From Thinopyrum elongatum (lineage: Eukaryota; Streptophyta; Magnoliopsida; Poales; Poaceae), in contig CM022298.1 of assembly GCA_011799875.1 (NCBI GenBank), forward strand, positions 287,404,395-287,468,394: DNA of 64,000 nucleotides, written 5' to 3'. Position numbers and translations under genes: made by a program. Under the pieces are notes generated by a model that was not told where the DNA came from, ran no database searches, and worked only from the letters and a program-made list of their open reading frames with translations. Positions 53,751-63,985 of the stretch are shown piece after piece; position 1 is the first letter of the stretch; each line of letters opens with the position of its first letter.

Positions 53751-53758
53751 CATAAAAG
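53751..53758 (+). promoter_or_regulatory. TATA-like box for the plus-strand PF04195 gene
   Basis: CATAAAAG about 145 bp before the ATG at 53899. Same arrangement as in the other two gypsy elements, just inside the 3' LTR and antisense to the element. Confidence 0.42.
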
Positions 53759-53898
53759 AGAAAACGCGAAAGGGCACTGCTCATTCGCATCTGTTTCACC
53801 CTCCATCATCTTCCTCCTTAAGCCGACTGACCGCTCCTGCGCCCACATTCGCCTCCGATCTCCCATCTAGTCTCCTACCCTCCTTACGGCCCTGAAGG

Positions 53899-54896
53899 AT
53901 GGGGAATAAAGCCACCGGAAGGGGGAAGCAGCCGACCACCGCGAAGGAAGTTGCGGCGAGGGAAAAAAGAAGAAGGTGGCGGAGCTGGACAGGAAGCGGC
54001 GGGAAGATGTAGTGTTCTTCCCGTCGATCTTGGATAGCAACACCCTGGTCGTGAGGTTCGCGTAAGGGGCACGGCGCATCCGCGGTTTTGGCGGAGGGGA
54101 AAGAGGACCCGCCAAATTCATACCGCTTTTTCTGCGCGTATTTCCTCTGCGGCCTTAGCCCTCCTTTCTCTGATTTCTTTGAGGCGATGATGGTGGTGTA
54201 CGGATTCCACCTTTTGGATTTCACGCCAAATGCAATGGCGTGCATGGCGATTTTCACCCATCTGTGCGAGAACTTCATCGGAGTAGCCCCCAGCATGGAT
54301 ATGTTCAGGCATTTCTTCGTTCCACGGGTTGAAAACAAGGCGCACCGCTCGGGGAACATCAGTTGGATCCCCCGGGAAAAGAGGAATGCTTGGGACTATC
54401 TTCCTGGTCAGCAGCGAGGCAGGTGGGAAGAGTGAAGAGCGGACTAGTGCTGGATCCAAGATGAGGATGCTCCAGAGTACTGCCGGGCGCGGACGGAGTG
54501 CGTCGTGCACAGCAATGAGTGGAGGGAACTAGGCCTTACCGACGACAGGCTTCGCCCGGTGCTGAACAGGATTGCCCGTCTTAAGGCTGTCGGGCTAACC
54601 ATCGAACGGGTGGGGGCCGATTTCCTCTGACGCAGCATTGCGCCGCTGTAGAAGAGGGACAGGTTCGCCTGGCGGTATGGAGACGCTGGGGACAAGATGC
54701 GCCTGTATCCAGGCCTTACCAACAACTTGTCGGTTTACGGCCATGGCTGGCTGTGTGAACAGCTGTTCGGGAGCCTTGGGCCATTCAAATTGCCGGCAAG
54801 TGTCGTCCCGCTGAATGTCAACTCTGCTCGGGACCAAATTTTGAAGTGGATGCCTAATTGCAACGCTTATGGGGTTGCGGCTGATTGGCAACTACC
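53899..54896 (+). pseudogene. Antisense accessory gene, PF04195 domain part (first half)
   Basis: ATG 53899 begins a Lys-rich start (MGNKATGRGKQPTTAKEVAA). The frame is lost and regained by two small shifts before 54088. Then the family domain is clear: NSYRFFCAYFLCGLSPPFSD, FFEAMMVVYGFHLLDFTPNA, IFTHLCENFIGVAPSMDMF. In-frame stops are TGA 54433-54435, TGA 54628-54630 and TAG 54649-54651. The tail LNVNSARDQILKWMPNCNAY and ADWQLP is cut at 54896 by the insertion and continues at 56545 in the same frame once the insertion and one TSD copy are left out. Role unknown; the family is known from grass gypsy elements. Confidence 0.8.
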
Positions 54897-56539
54897 TGAT
54901 GTCTACTACACAACTTGTTCTTGTAGACTCGTGTTGGGCCTCCAAGCGCAGAGTTTTGTAGGACAGTAGCAAATTTCCCTCAAGTGGATGACCTAAGGTT
55001 TATCAATCCGTGGGAGGCGTAGGATGAAGATGGTCTCTCTCAAACAACCCTGCAACCAAATAATAAAAAGTCTCTTATGTCCCCAACAGACCAAATACAA
55101 TGGTAATTTGTATAGGTGCACTAGTTAGGCGAAGAGATGGTGATAAAAGTGTAATATGGATGGTAGAAATATATTTTTATAATCTGAATAAATAAAAACA
55201 GCAAGGTAGCAAGTGATAAAACGGAGCACAAACGGTATTGCAATGCTTGAAAACAAGGCCTAGTGTCCGTACTTTCGCTAGTGCAATCTATCAACAATGC
55301 TAATCTAATTGGATCATATAACCATCCCTCAAAGTGCGATGAAGAATCACTCCAAAGTTCTTATCTAGCGGAGAACATAAGAAGAAATTGTTTGTAGCTA
55401 TTCTTTCCGATCGATCTATCCAAGAGTTCGTACTAAAATAACACCAGGTTATTCTTTCCGATCGATCTATCAAGAGTTCATACTAAAATAACACCAAGTT
55501 ATTCTTTCCGATCGATCTATCAAGAGTTCGTACTAAAATAACACCAAAGCAAATTCAAATTCATAATACTCAATCCAACACAAAGAACCTCAAAGAGTGC
55601 CCCAAGATTTCTACCGGAGAAACAAAAGATGAGAACGTGCATCAACCCCTATTCATAGATTACCCCAATGTCACCTCGGGAATCCGCGAGTTGAGTGCCA
55701 AAATATATCTCAAGTGAATCAATATAATACCCCATTGTCACCATGGGTATTCATATGCAAGACATATATCAAGTGCTCTCAAATCCATAAAAGTATTCAA
55801 TCCGATAAAAACGAAATCTCAAAGGGAAAACTCAATTCATCACAACAAGATAGAGAGGGGAAAACACCATATGATCCAACTATATTAACAAAGCCCGCGA
55901 TACATCAAGATCGTGCCATCTCAAGAACACGAGAAAGAGAGATTAAACACATAGCTACTCGTACAAACCCTCAGCCCCGAGGGTGGACTACTCCCTCCTC
56001 ATCATGGTGGCCGCCAGGATGATGAGGATGGCCACCGGTGATGATTTCCCCCTCCGGCAGGGTGCCGAAACAGGGTCTAGATTGGTTTTTCGTGGCTACA
56101 GAGGCTTGCAGCTGCGGAACATCTGATCTAGAATTACCACGAGGGTTTTTGGAATATTTGGCAATTTATAGGGTGAAGAGGCGGTGCGGGAGGCCACCGA
56201 GGTGGGCACAACCCACCTGGGCGCGTCTGGGCCCCCAGGGGCGCCCTGGTGGGTTGTGCTCCCCTCGGAGCTCCCCTCTGGTACTTCTTTGGCCCACCGG
56301 GTGTCTTCTGGTCTAGAAAAAATCTCCAAAAAGTTTCACTGCGTTTGGACTCCGGTTGGTATTGATTTTCTGCGATGTAAAAAACAAGCAAAAAACAGCA
56401 ACTGGCACTGAGCACTATGTCAATAGGTTAGTCCCAAAAAATAATATAAAGTTGCTATAAAATGATTGTAAAACATCCAAGAATAATAATATAATAGCAT
56501 GGAACAAGCAAAAATTATAGATACGTTGGAGACGTATCA
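54897..56539. mobile_element. Solo-LTR-like insertion, same terminal family as 2371-3748 (copy 2)
   Basis: At 1643 bp it starts TGATGTCTACTACACAAC and ends GTTGGAGACGTATCA, with perfect TSD CTACC (54892-54896 and 56540-56544). It has TG...CA ends and no coding region. The last 150 bp and the terminal hairpin GATACGT/ACGTATC match copy 1, while the left end differs. It contains a threefold 50-bp repeat. It sits inside the coding frame of the accessory gene. Confidence 0.82.
55400..55548. repeat. Threefold tandem repeat, about 50 bp per unit
   Basis: Three units start ATTCTTTCCGATCGATCTAT at 55400, 55451 and 55501, each followed by CAAGAGTTC(G/A)TACTAAAATA. Units differ by one or two bases. 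No function seen. Confidence 0.92.
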
Positions 56540-58160
56540 CTACCCGAGCTTGACACAGAGATGGAATGGGTCTCCGGTCTGGAGGAAAGGGCCTCCAGAG
56601 TGGAGAGCAACATGTTCAAGCGCACCTCCACAGTGGAGGCGGAGTTTATCAGGAGGCGGATTGAGGAGGACAAGGTGCTTTGGGCTGCCGGGAAGGCAAA
56701 TCCCAGAAGAGTGGAGGAGGAGGAAGAGGAGGAGGAGGCCGAAGACGAGGGTTCTTCTCACGGCAGGAGCGAGGGGCACGCCACGGAGGAGACTGCCGGG
56801 GACGAGCCTGCTGAGGGTGATCCTGCTGAGGATGAGCCTGCTGGGATCGAAGCCTTGTATGCTGTGGCAGTAGAAGCCCAGGAAAAGGACGAGGCCGAGG
56901 AGGTGGAGCAGCCTAAGGAGGAGTGGCTCACAGCGGGCCCTCAAGCCCCTGAACCAGACCTGGAGCAATGTCCCCGCAGGCGTCCTAGCCGGGGAATTAC
57001 GGCCCCTGTCCCTACGCCCATCGCCAAGAGGGAGAAGAAGACTGAGGGCGATGGGATGGATGTGGTGCGCCGCCATTCTTCTCGCCTTTCTGGGGCCAAG
57101 ACCCCTCCCACCAAGCGGCGAGCAATCATAGGGGTCGACCCCAGCTCCGAATCAGGCTCGAGCTCTTCGCGCAGCTCATCCTCGCTGGAGCCCCCGGCCT
57201 CCTCAAAAGGCTTGAAGCTGCCGGGAAGCACTGCTCCTCCGACCCTGAAGAGAGGCAGAGCGACCCCACCGCCTATGCAGTTCGCGCTGGGCACCATGCT
57301 CATTGATTCAGAGTAAGGAAAACGTCATCTCTTCTTGTCAAGGCATCATTAACTTGTAGGTTTGCTGACCCAATCTTGCTTGTTGTTTTTGGCAGAGATG
57401 AGGAAGAAACCCTCACCCATCGGGCCAAGTGATCCAAGCAAGTGGATTCATCGGGGCCTTCGGAGGGCACGCGCTTGGCGGGAGGTAGCATGGATGATCC
57501 TGCGCCAAGCCCCCGGCCCAGCCCCCGGCACGAAGGTATGGGACAGGCCCTCCCCGCCAGCAAGGGCATGGGAGAGCGAGTCCCTTCTTTCGCCAGGGGA
57601 GAGGAAGAGCTTGTCCAGAGCGAGGCTGCCCAGGAGGGGCTCACCCTGCCCGATGCCCAAGCCGAGAAATCCCCAGCAAGGGCCTCCACGGAAGGACTGG
57701 CCCATGCTGACATCGTGACTACCGAGGAAGGGGGCGAGGGTCATGCCCCGGCAACGGGTGTCGCCGGGGAAACCGATACCCTCCCACGGCAAACGTCCCC
57801 AGGTAGTTTGCCTGCTCTGTGTCTTCTGTTGCTCGCTTTATTTTTGCTTCAAGTCTCTGGCTTTCTGATGCATATTATTTCCTTGTCTTCACTTGCTGAT
57901 CTCGCTTGCAGTCCCAGTGGCCGAGGAACCAGAGCTGCTGGAGGAGATTGCCAGCATTGGTAAGGATGCTGCTGAAGAGGACGCCAAGATCGCTTGTGCG
58001 GGGGGCCAGGAACATACTGCTGGGGATATCCGAGAGGTCCCAGAGAAGGCCCCCGGCAGTGTGCCAGGACTGGGGGTAGTGGTCGAAGAGAAGGTTCCTC
58101 TTCAGACCATGAGCCCCCCCCTAATTTGGCCCCTCGGCCGCGGCCCTGCAGCCATCTTCG
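56540..58160 (+). pseudogene. Antisense accessory gene, acidic middle exons
   Basis: The frame resumes (LPELDTEMEWVSGLEERASR) with a Glu-rich tract (VEEEEEEEEAEDEG), a basic stretch (IAKREKKTEGDGMD) and a Ser-rich stretch. An intron is likely at 57313-57395: donor GA|GTAAGG and acceptor TTTTTGGCAG, joining in frame. A second is likely at 57803-57911, with donor CCCCAG|GTAGTT and acceptor CTTGCAG. The exon between them has one TGA near 57430. The composition parallels the middle exons of the related gene at 37800-38830. The end near 58160 is a TAG, beyond which the next exon boundary is unclear. Confidence 0.7.
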
Positions 58161-58220
58161 AGTAGTCTGGCGCTGGTCCTTGCCCAACTTGGTCTTGGAG
58201 CCCCCGGCTCATCCGCGACA

Positions 58221-59465
58221 GTGAGTGCAGATCTTGATGAGGAGATCCAATGCATCATGGCACCGTTGTCCCAGCAAGTTGAAGAGGCCGATGACTCAGT
58301 TAGCGTAGTCTTGGACCTGTCCTTTCTGGAGTCCGTGGCAGCAGGCATCAAGGAGATGCAAAACAGGTACAACCAGAAGGGGCAGGCACTCAAGGAGCAA
58401 CGCAACTCTGCCAACCTCATGGATCAGAAGCTGAGGGACAAGGGCAATGAGCTGCACGAGTGGCACAGCAAGCAGTTCCAAATCCTTCAGCGGCAACAGG
58501 AGGCGATCACTATGGCCAAGGAGGACGTCGCCGCCCGGGAAGCTCGTTTGGCGGAGCGTGCAGCGCTTCTGAACGCCAAAGAGAAAGAAATCTCTTCCCG
58601 GGAAGACAACCTCAAGACCACTCTCCACAACAAGGACGAGGAGCTAGAGGTCCTATTCCAGCAGCGTACCAAGGATCTGGAGGACAAGCACAAGGCGGCC
58701 CTTGACACGCTCACCCATGATTCTACTGTCCAGTTGAAGAAGATTGCTGATGACCTTGCCGCTGCGTCCACGGCCAAAGCTGATCTCGACTAACAGGTGG
58801 CCAAACTGACAGAGGAGCTTGCCGGGAGTGCCAAGGAAGCTGCTGCCCTCAAGGAGGAAGCGCAGAAGGCGGAAACCCTTCTAAAAGAGGTGCAATCGCA
58901 GCTTTCATCCAAGAGCCAGGACCTTAACACTGCCAATGGCTCCATCACTAATATGAAGGCAAGGCTTGGTACTCTGGAAAGCAAGATTGAGTTTGCCGAC
59001 GCCCGTGAGAGGCAGCTGACGAAGGACCTGGACAACGCAAGACTCCACCGAAAAGATGCAGAGGACAAGCTGGCGAACCAAGTTGGGCAGCGCGACCTCT
59101 GGATCAAGAATCTGGTGGATATCGCCGAGCGCCTCTCTGCCCAGATTGCAACAATGAAGATGAAGAGCTGGGCTTTCTTTGTGGGCCAACATGAGGTTCC
59201 CAGTGTCAAGCTGTCGCTTTTCTTCGAGGGGTTGATTGAAGGGTTGAGGACGTATGAGGGAAAGAGGGACGCATGCTTCGTCCACGAGTCCCGAAAGCTC
59301 GCTCGCGACACCCTCTTCATGGTCTTGAGCAATCTCACCTTCTGCCATCCGGACCTCGACCTTGCCGATGGCTTCAGGAGGCTACCGGCGGGCACCGATG
59401 TTTCTGCTGCCGAGGAGAAGGATGGCCCCTTCACTGACAAGGTTCTTTCCGTCCCTAGGGTCTGA
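58221..59465 (+). pseudogene. Antisense accessory gene, C-terminal coiled-coil part
   Basis: One frame of 415 codons is broken only by TAA 58791-58793 between TAKADLD and VAKLTEEL. Heptad-like Leu/Ala spacing with many Glu, Lys and Gln from 58320 to 59150 indicates a long coiled coil. The end block WAFFVGQHEVPSVKLSLFFE, GLIEGLRTYEGKRDACFVHE, LARDTLFMVLSNLTFCHPDL corresponds in place to the end block of the related gene at 36618-37100. The natural stop is TGA 59463-59465. Likely a structural or binding protein; no enzyme motif is visible. Confidence 0.76.
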
Positions 59466-60776
59466 GAAGACCGCTAGGCACAGCCGTGAACCATTCTTGT
59501 TGCCGTGGCGCTCTGTAACAAAAACATAATGCATGTCTCGTGTTTAGGTCCCGCATTATATTTGCTTTTGCTCTTGTCAAACTGTATTTAATTAAGCTTA
59601 AGCCCATGGTATTCGTCTTGTGTTTTACCCATGGATGCTCGTATGGTTGGCTTCTTTTTGTGCGTTTTGGTTGCCCGCCAGTAGCATGCTACCGCGATTG
59701 CTGTGAGGAGTGTGTCCTTAGCATTCAGCTGGTGAGGACATGCCCCGGCAGGTGTTTCCTTAGGAGTCTTTGACGCAGCCGCCCACTTTGTTGAGCAGGC
59801 TCGAAACAAAGGAGGGGCGCAGACAAATCCGGTAAGGTGCCATCACACGAAAGATTTAACCATACAAAGAAAACTTGGGTGTCTGAGGGATAAGCAAATG
59901 CAAAACTCTGGAGGGAGAGTTGGTGAGCATGTTGACTTAGCTTTTTTTTGTTCATGCTTCCCTCCTTCCGTTGCCGCGGTTGTTTATCACGTCCGCATAC
60001 TTTGAGAGGACAACATTCGTGTATCCTCCTCAAGTCTGTAGAATCAACATGAAAAACGCGTGCAAGAGGGAAACTTGGCAGTTCATTAGTTGCATGTCCG
60101 CCCCCGGCAAGGGCCGGAGGGGATAATCGAACGCCTGCAGGTGACAATTTATAGCGAAAAAGGAAGGGTCGACTCCTCTCTCCTCTCCTTTTGGCCGTTT
60201 GATGATACCATGGCTGTAGCCATAAGGTCGCACTGGTGTGGACAGCCCTGCCGGAGCACGCTTGCCGGGGCGTCAATCAACGGATTTGCACCAGCGCTTC
60301 ACTCAGGATTTTCCCTCAGCGGGGTAAATGCTGGATCGAGTTCCGTGTGGGCTTATCGACATTGAAGATGCCACCCCATGCGTGGCTTCGATCGTCGACG
60401 AGCGAAAGTGGAGGAGGAGGAGGCCACATACCATGCTTTTCCGCTGGCCTTAGTGATTCTATCAGTCACCGGGCATGCTTGGCGGGAACCCGCCAGGAGA
60501 ACAGCGTCGTCGCGTGTCTCGTCCTTCTCCCTGGGACAGGGGCAGTGCGGTGGTCACGCCACCTGAGCGGCTCGGGGCCGTCGCACCGCCACCATCTCCC
60601 GTTCCCGCCGCCGCCGCGGTTGTGGCGGGTGCGGGCGATAGGGCTCGGGCAATGGGGAACGAGGGAGTGGGGCCACCTTTCTTCTCAATAGCCACTGATG
60701 ACGCGAGCATCGACGCTGCCGCCGGTGTAACTTGACGCACTGTTCACAACTTTGGGTTCACACAAGTGCTCCCTCT
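59466..60776. other. 5' internal region of the minus-strand gypsy element, no gag-pol seen
   Basis: This is where gag should lie on the minus strand. A 92-codon minus frame at 60462-60740 near the primer site is Ala/Pro-rich and might be a relic of a Gag N-terminus, but no Gag core, protease or RT motif is found. The rest is non-coding. Confidence 0.6.
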
Positions 60777-60793
60777 ACCTGGCGCGCCAAAGA
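60777..60793 (-). other. Primer binding site region of the minus-strand gypsy element
   Basis: On the minus strand TTTGGCGCGCCAGGT lies two bases after the LTR end TGACA. It is nearly the same as the site at 21748-21767 and fixes the orientation. Confidence 0.75.
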
Positions 60794-61725
60794 TGTCATG
60801 GTAGAACACGGCCACCTATGGGGCCATCAGCCCCTTTGTGGTTCGGCAGGGGGGAGGATGCATTGCACAAAGAGTGGAGGCCATGGGACATCACAACAGT
60901 GGTGACGCTGGTGGTTTTTACCCATGTTCGGGCCGCTGAGAAGCGTAAAACCCTACTCCTGCTTTGGTGGATTGATGGAGAGACCGTGAAGAACGCGCGG
61001 CGCTCGAGCCCGGCAAGGTCGCCTTGGGGAGAATAGCTACGCGCGTATGAGTACACAAGGGTCCGAATCCTTTCTAAGGTTGCCACGGTCCTCCTTTTAT
61101 AGGCTAAGGGGTTACCACAATGGCAAAACGGTCATTATCCAATGATTAGATAGCTAACAGTGCTATCATACCTAACTCTGGCAGTTAAGTGCATTAAATG
61201 CGCTGCCATGTGTCACGCTGTGGATGCGGCCCGGCAGGCCTGTCGCGCCGCTTTAGTCATCTTCCACCTGTCTGCTTGACACGCCTCTGGACGGGTGTCA
61301 TATAGAGGTGATCTTCCTCCTAAATGGCTGCCACGTGCCAAATGACAGCCACTTAGTTATCTGGGGACTCGACACGGCACCGATGGATGACTTGCATTGC
61401 GATGCGGTAGAGTGGTGGAGCGGTGGAGTCTTGGCAGGGATGGAGGCCGCCAGCAGCCCTGGCAATCCTTGCCGGGGAAGTCTTGGGACTTGTCTTCGGG
61501 GTGGCCTCAACCTGACCAGGCTCGCCTGCCTGACAAGGGAGGTTTTTCCTTAGTGACATCTTGTTCACTTGGCTTGTCTTGGTCTTCTTGATCCGCCCCT
61601 TGATTCCTCAAAGGGCTATCTCTCTGGCTTGGTTTTGTCTTGAATGCTCGGTGTTTCCGGGTCGGAGGCCTACTGTTCGTGCACAAGTCAGGGGAAACAT
61701 ACACCCCTGTTTGTGTGCCCCGACA
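60794..61725 (-). repeat. 5' LTR of the minus-strand gypsy element
   Basis: At 932 bp it is homologous to 52586-53523 throughout. Minus TATAAAA at plus 61095-61101. It ends at CACCT, 61726-61730. Confidence 0.9.
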
Positions 61726-61840
61726 CACCTCTTATTCTTTTTATAGTTGAGGTTGAGGCCCACGGTGTACATCATATATACGTGCACTTGCACCCGATCA
61801 ATACATCGAGAGTTACATTGCCAAACCCTAGTCTTCTACA
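61726..61840 (+). repeat. 3' LTR of the base copia element, right piece
   Basis: It begins with the second CACCT and continues CTTATTCTTTTTATAG, CACGGTGTACATCATATATA, ACCCGATCAATACATCGAG, typical of the end part of short copia LTRs. The exact end is uncertain; TTCTACA at 61834-61840 is the best candidate for the CA end. Confidence 0.65.
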
Positions 61841-62197
61841 ACATTCACATTTTTTAGAATTTTCAAAACATTTAGAATTGATGTTTTGAACTTGGAGCAT
61901 GGGAGCACCACAGAGATGAGAACAACCGATATTTTCCCTACATGCGACATGGCAACCAAACCAAAACAAAATCGAAATAGCGCCTAGTCACATCACACAC
62001 CTGATGGTGATGGGCCTAAGCCTAACCGACAGTTGCCTGCGTATGCGTAGTGATACCAGTACGTAACGTACGTGTAGTGCAGGTGCAGGCACCACACATC
62101 GACCTTGGCCTGCAAAATTTTGTGTTTTTACCCTTTTCCTGTCTAATTTTGGGATTTGACCCACGTTTGGATTTTTTTTTAAATCTGACCCTTTTGC
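61841..62197. other. Intergenic sequence after the base copia element
   Basis: No gene or recognisable element end. A short near-palindrome ACGTAACGTACGT lies near 62061-62073. A T-rich stretch precedes the palindromic repeats. Confidence 0.5.
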
Positions 62198-62373
62198 CTA
62201 CCGCCAGAGGTCTTGGCGGTAGCCCCCCATAGGCTACCGCCGTGGGACCTGGTGGTAGGTGATGAGACGGCGACAAACGGACGTCAGCTGGGGCTGACGT
62301 GGAAAAGGACCCAACGCCAGCGACCCCGGCGGTAGGCTTCTAACACCTACCGCCAGGGACCCTGGCGGTAGGG
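62198..62373. repeat. Cluster of CTACCGCC / GGCGGTAG palindromes, upstream of the gene-like unit
   Basis: Arms CTACCGCCA and TGGCGGTAG recur in inverted order around short loops, e.g. 62198-62222 and 62346-62373 (arms CCTACCGCCAGGG and CCTGGCGGTAGG). The same arms build the tandem repeat at 63623-63985, so the two arrays bracket the gene-like unit. Confidence 0.82.
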
Positions 62374-62567
62374 TCCTGGGGTGGATAAGGTTGGGAGGGG
62401 GGACCTTTGGTCCCCCACACTCACTCATTCAGCCCCCACACCTCTCACCTCACCTCTCCCCCGAGCTCAAGTCACCCCCCTCTCTTTTTCTACCTCAAGA
62501 TCCTCTCAAATCTCTCTCATTTGGTTGACATTTGTCCAGTGGATTCGTAGCACTTTCATCACCCAAG

Positions 62568-63420
62568 GTACCTCTCTCACTTCCCCTCATTTTGATTGGT
62601 TGAAATCTTGGTTTTGTGTGCATTAGCTCATTTTATTGCAAACCCTAGTTCATCATTTTGGTGTGGTCAAATCAATTAGTATGATGCATTTAGGGTTATG
62701 TTTGTTATTTCCTTATGTATTATGTGCCTTGAATTGTTTGTCTATCTAGATCTAGTGCTATGATTAGTGGTCATCTTTGGGGTTAGGGTTAGGCTTAAGA
62801 AAATAACGAAGATCAAGATCACCTTAATAGTAACCAAGTGTTGTGCTTCATTTGATTTATTTTGTTGATTTTCATCTTAAACCCGTATATTCATGTAGGA
62901 TGGACATTGCAGCTATGAGTTTGACGGTAGCGTATGAGAAGGTTTTAGAGGAGTGACAGTGTGTTATGGCAAGGGAGCTTCAAGCATGGTTAAAGAGTAG
63001 TGATGATGCAAATGTGGCCATGATGGATTTTAGCAAGTATTATATTATCGAGGAACCTTGTGATCTTAAGGAGAAAAAAGTTTTCCGGAGGCTTGTGAAA
63101 GAAAAAAAGAAGATACTTCATGAGTTCCAGGAGCTGGAATATGCTTGCAGACACGCTTTGGCAATGGAGATTGGGTTCTCTATCAGCAAAGAAGAATTCC
63201 GGAGCTGGACTTGAAAAAACCCGGACATGTCATTGGATGGGCAATCACACAAGGCGTGTCAGAGATTCCGGACCGCCGTGCTCGATGGGGCTGGTTCCGC
63301 CAAACGAATGGTGTGTTGGAGAATTGGGCGGGATCCTCAGATTTTCAACTGAAGCCTAATCGTGATCGTGATGAACAAATTGAACGTCTTATATGTTTTA
63401 GAGCTTTTTTTCTGGTGTAG
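62568..63420 (+). pseudogene. Unrecognised gene-like unit with 5'-UTR intron, broken coding exon
   Basis: A CT-rich leader (62420-62560) ends in a donor AAG|GTACCT (62568) and an acceptor TTCATGTAG (to 62898), which would leave an intron of 331 bp. ATG 62900 starts MDIAAMSLTVAYEKVLEE, then TGA 62954-62956, then 82 codons in the same frame (MARELQAWLKSSDDANVAMM, YYIIEEPCDLKEKKVFRRLV) with a basic helix. Near 63140-63160 the frame changes and continues FGNGDWVLYQQRRIPELDL, VIGWAITQGVSEIPDRRARW and GWFRQTNGVLENW to TAG 63418-63420. I do not recognise the family. It may be a host gene fragment or the cargo of a DNA transposon with subterminal repeats. Confidence 0.45.
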
Positions 63421-63622
63421 AAAGTGTATGCTCGAGCTTGAGCTTGTAGTTTGAACTCATGTCATTCGAATCGGTAGATGTTTTAAGTCATTTGAACAAG
63501 TGTCATTTGTGGATTTAATGAACTATGCTGACTTATGTATGTCCTTGCTACTTGATCATTTCTGTATGTCTTTTGGATGTTAGTTCATAGAAGTTTGTAA
63601 AAAAGGGGTGAAACAAGTCTAT

Positions 63623-63985
63623 TTTGAGGGGTTGGCACCCTACCGCCAAGGGGTCTGGCGGTAAGGTGGCCAACCCTACCGCCAAAAAAAACCCAAGATC
63701 AGTCACAGTAAGTATTTGAGGGGGTGGCACCCTACCGCCAGACCCCCTGGCGGTAGGGTAGCCAACCCTACCGCCAAAAAATCCCCAAGATCAGTCACGG
63801 GAAGTATTTGAGGGGGTGGCACCCTACCGCCAGACCCCCTGGTGGTAGGGTAGCCAACCCTAACGCCAAAAAACACGAAGATCGGTCACAACAAGTATTT
63901 GAGGGGGGTGGCACCCTACCGCCAGACCCCCTGGCGGTAGGGTAGCCAACCCTACCGCCAGCCAAACCTCCAGATCCGTCACAGG
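63623..63985. repeat. 92-bp tandem repeat, four units, each with a perfect hairpin
   Basis: Units start at 63623, 63715, 63807 and 63898 (period 91-92). Each has TTTGAGGGG, GTGGCACC, a palindrome, AACCCTACCGCCA and AAGATC(A/G)GTCAC. In units 2 and 4 the palindrome has perfect 13-bp arms ACCCTACCGCCAG and CTGGCGGTAGGGT around a 5-base loop. Unit 1 is the most divergent. The fourth fades out after GATCCGTCAC; whether the array goes on past the window is not visible. Confidence 0.93.

Larger units (their letters stand above)
52586..61725 (-). mobile_element. Minus-strand non-autonomous gypsy element with antisense PF04195 gene
   Basis: The 9140-bp element is flanked by CACCT (52581-52585 and 61726-61730). 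LTRs: 52586-53523 and 60794-61725. The primer site next to the right LTR and the purine tract next to the left LTR are on the minus strand. No gag-pol motif is seen; the bulk is a plus-strand gene of the PF04195 type, antisense to the element, itself interrupted by a 1.6-kb solo-LTR-like insertion. It depends on other elements for movement. Confidence 0.9.
1..61840 (+). mobile_element. Base-layer Ty1/copia retrotransposon, split into four pieces by nested insertions
   Basis: The gag, protease, integrase, reverse transcriptase and RNase H parts of one copia element follow in order on the + strand at 1-2370, 3749-4273, 51100-52538, ending in a 3' LTR at 52539-52585 plus 61726-about 61840. Removing the three insertions (2371-3748, 4274-51099, 52586-61725) brings the coding order and the LTR back together. 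The order gag-PR-IN-RT-RH is the copia order. The 5' LTR and gag N-terminus lie before base 1. It is the oldest layer here because every other element interrupts it directly or indirectly. The family is not named; the short LTR of about 160 bp and the YIDD form of the RT motif are its visible traits. Confidence 0.88.

Noticed and set aside
54088..54435. Reading the PF04195-type frame as a true DNA transposase
   Set aside because: The family carries a transposase name for historical reasons; no catalytic triad is visible and it lies antisense inside a gypsy element.
63623..63985. Regularly spaced palindromic repeats as a CRISPR array
   Set aside because: This is plant nuclear DNA. The units are full tandem copies with no unique spacers between repeats.
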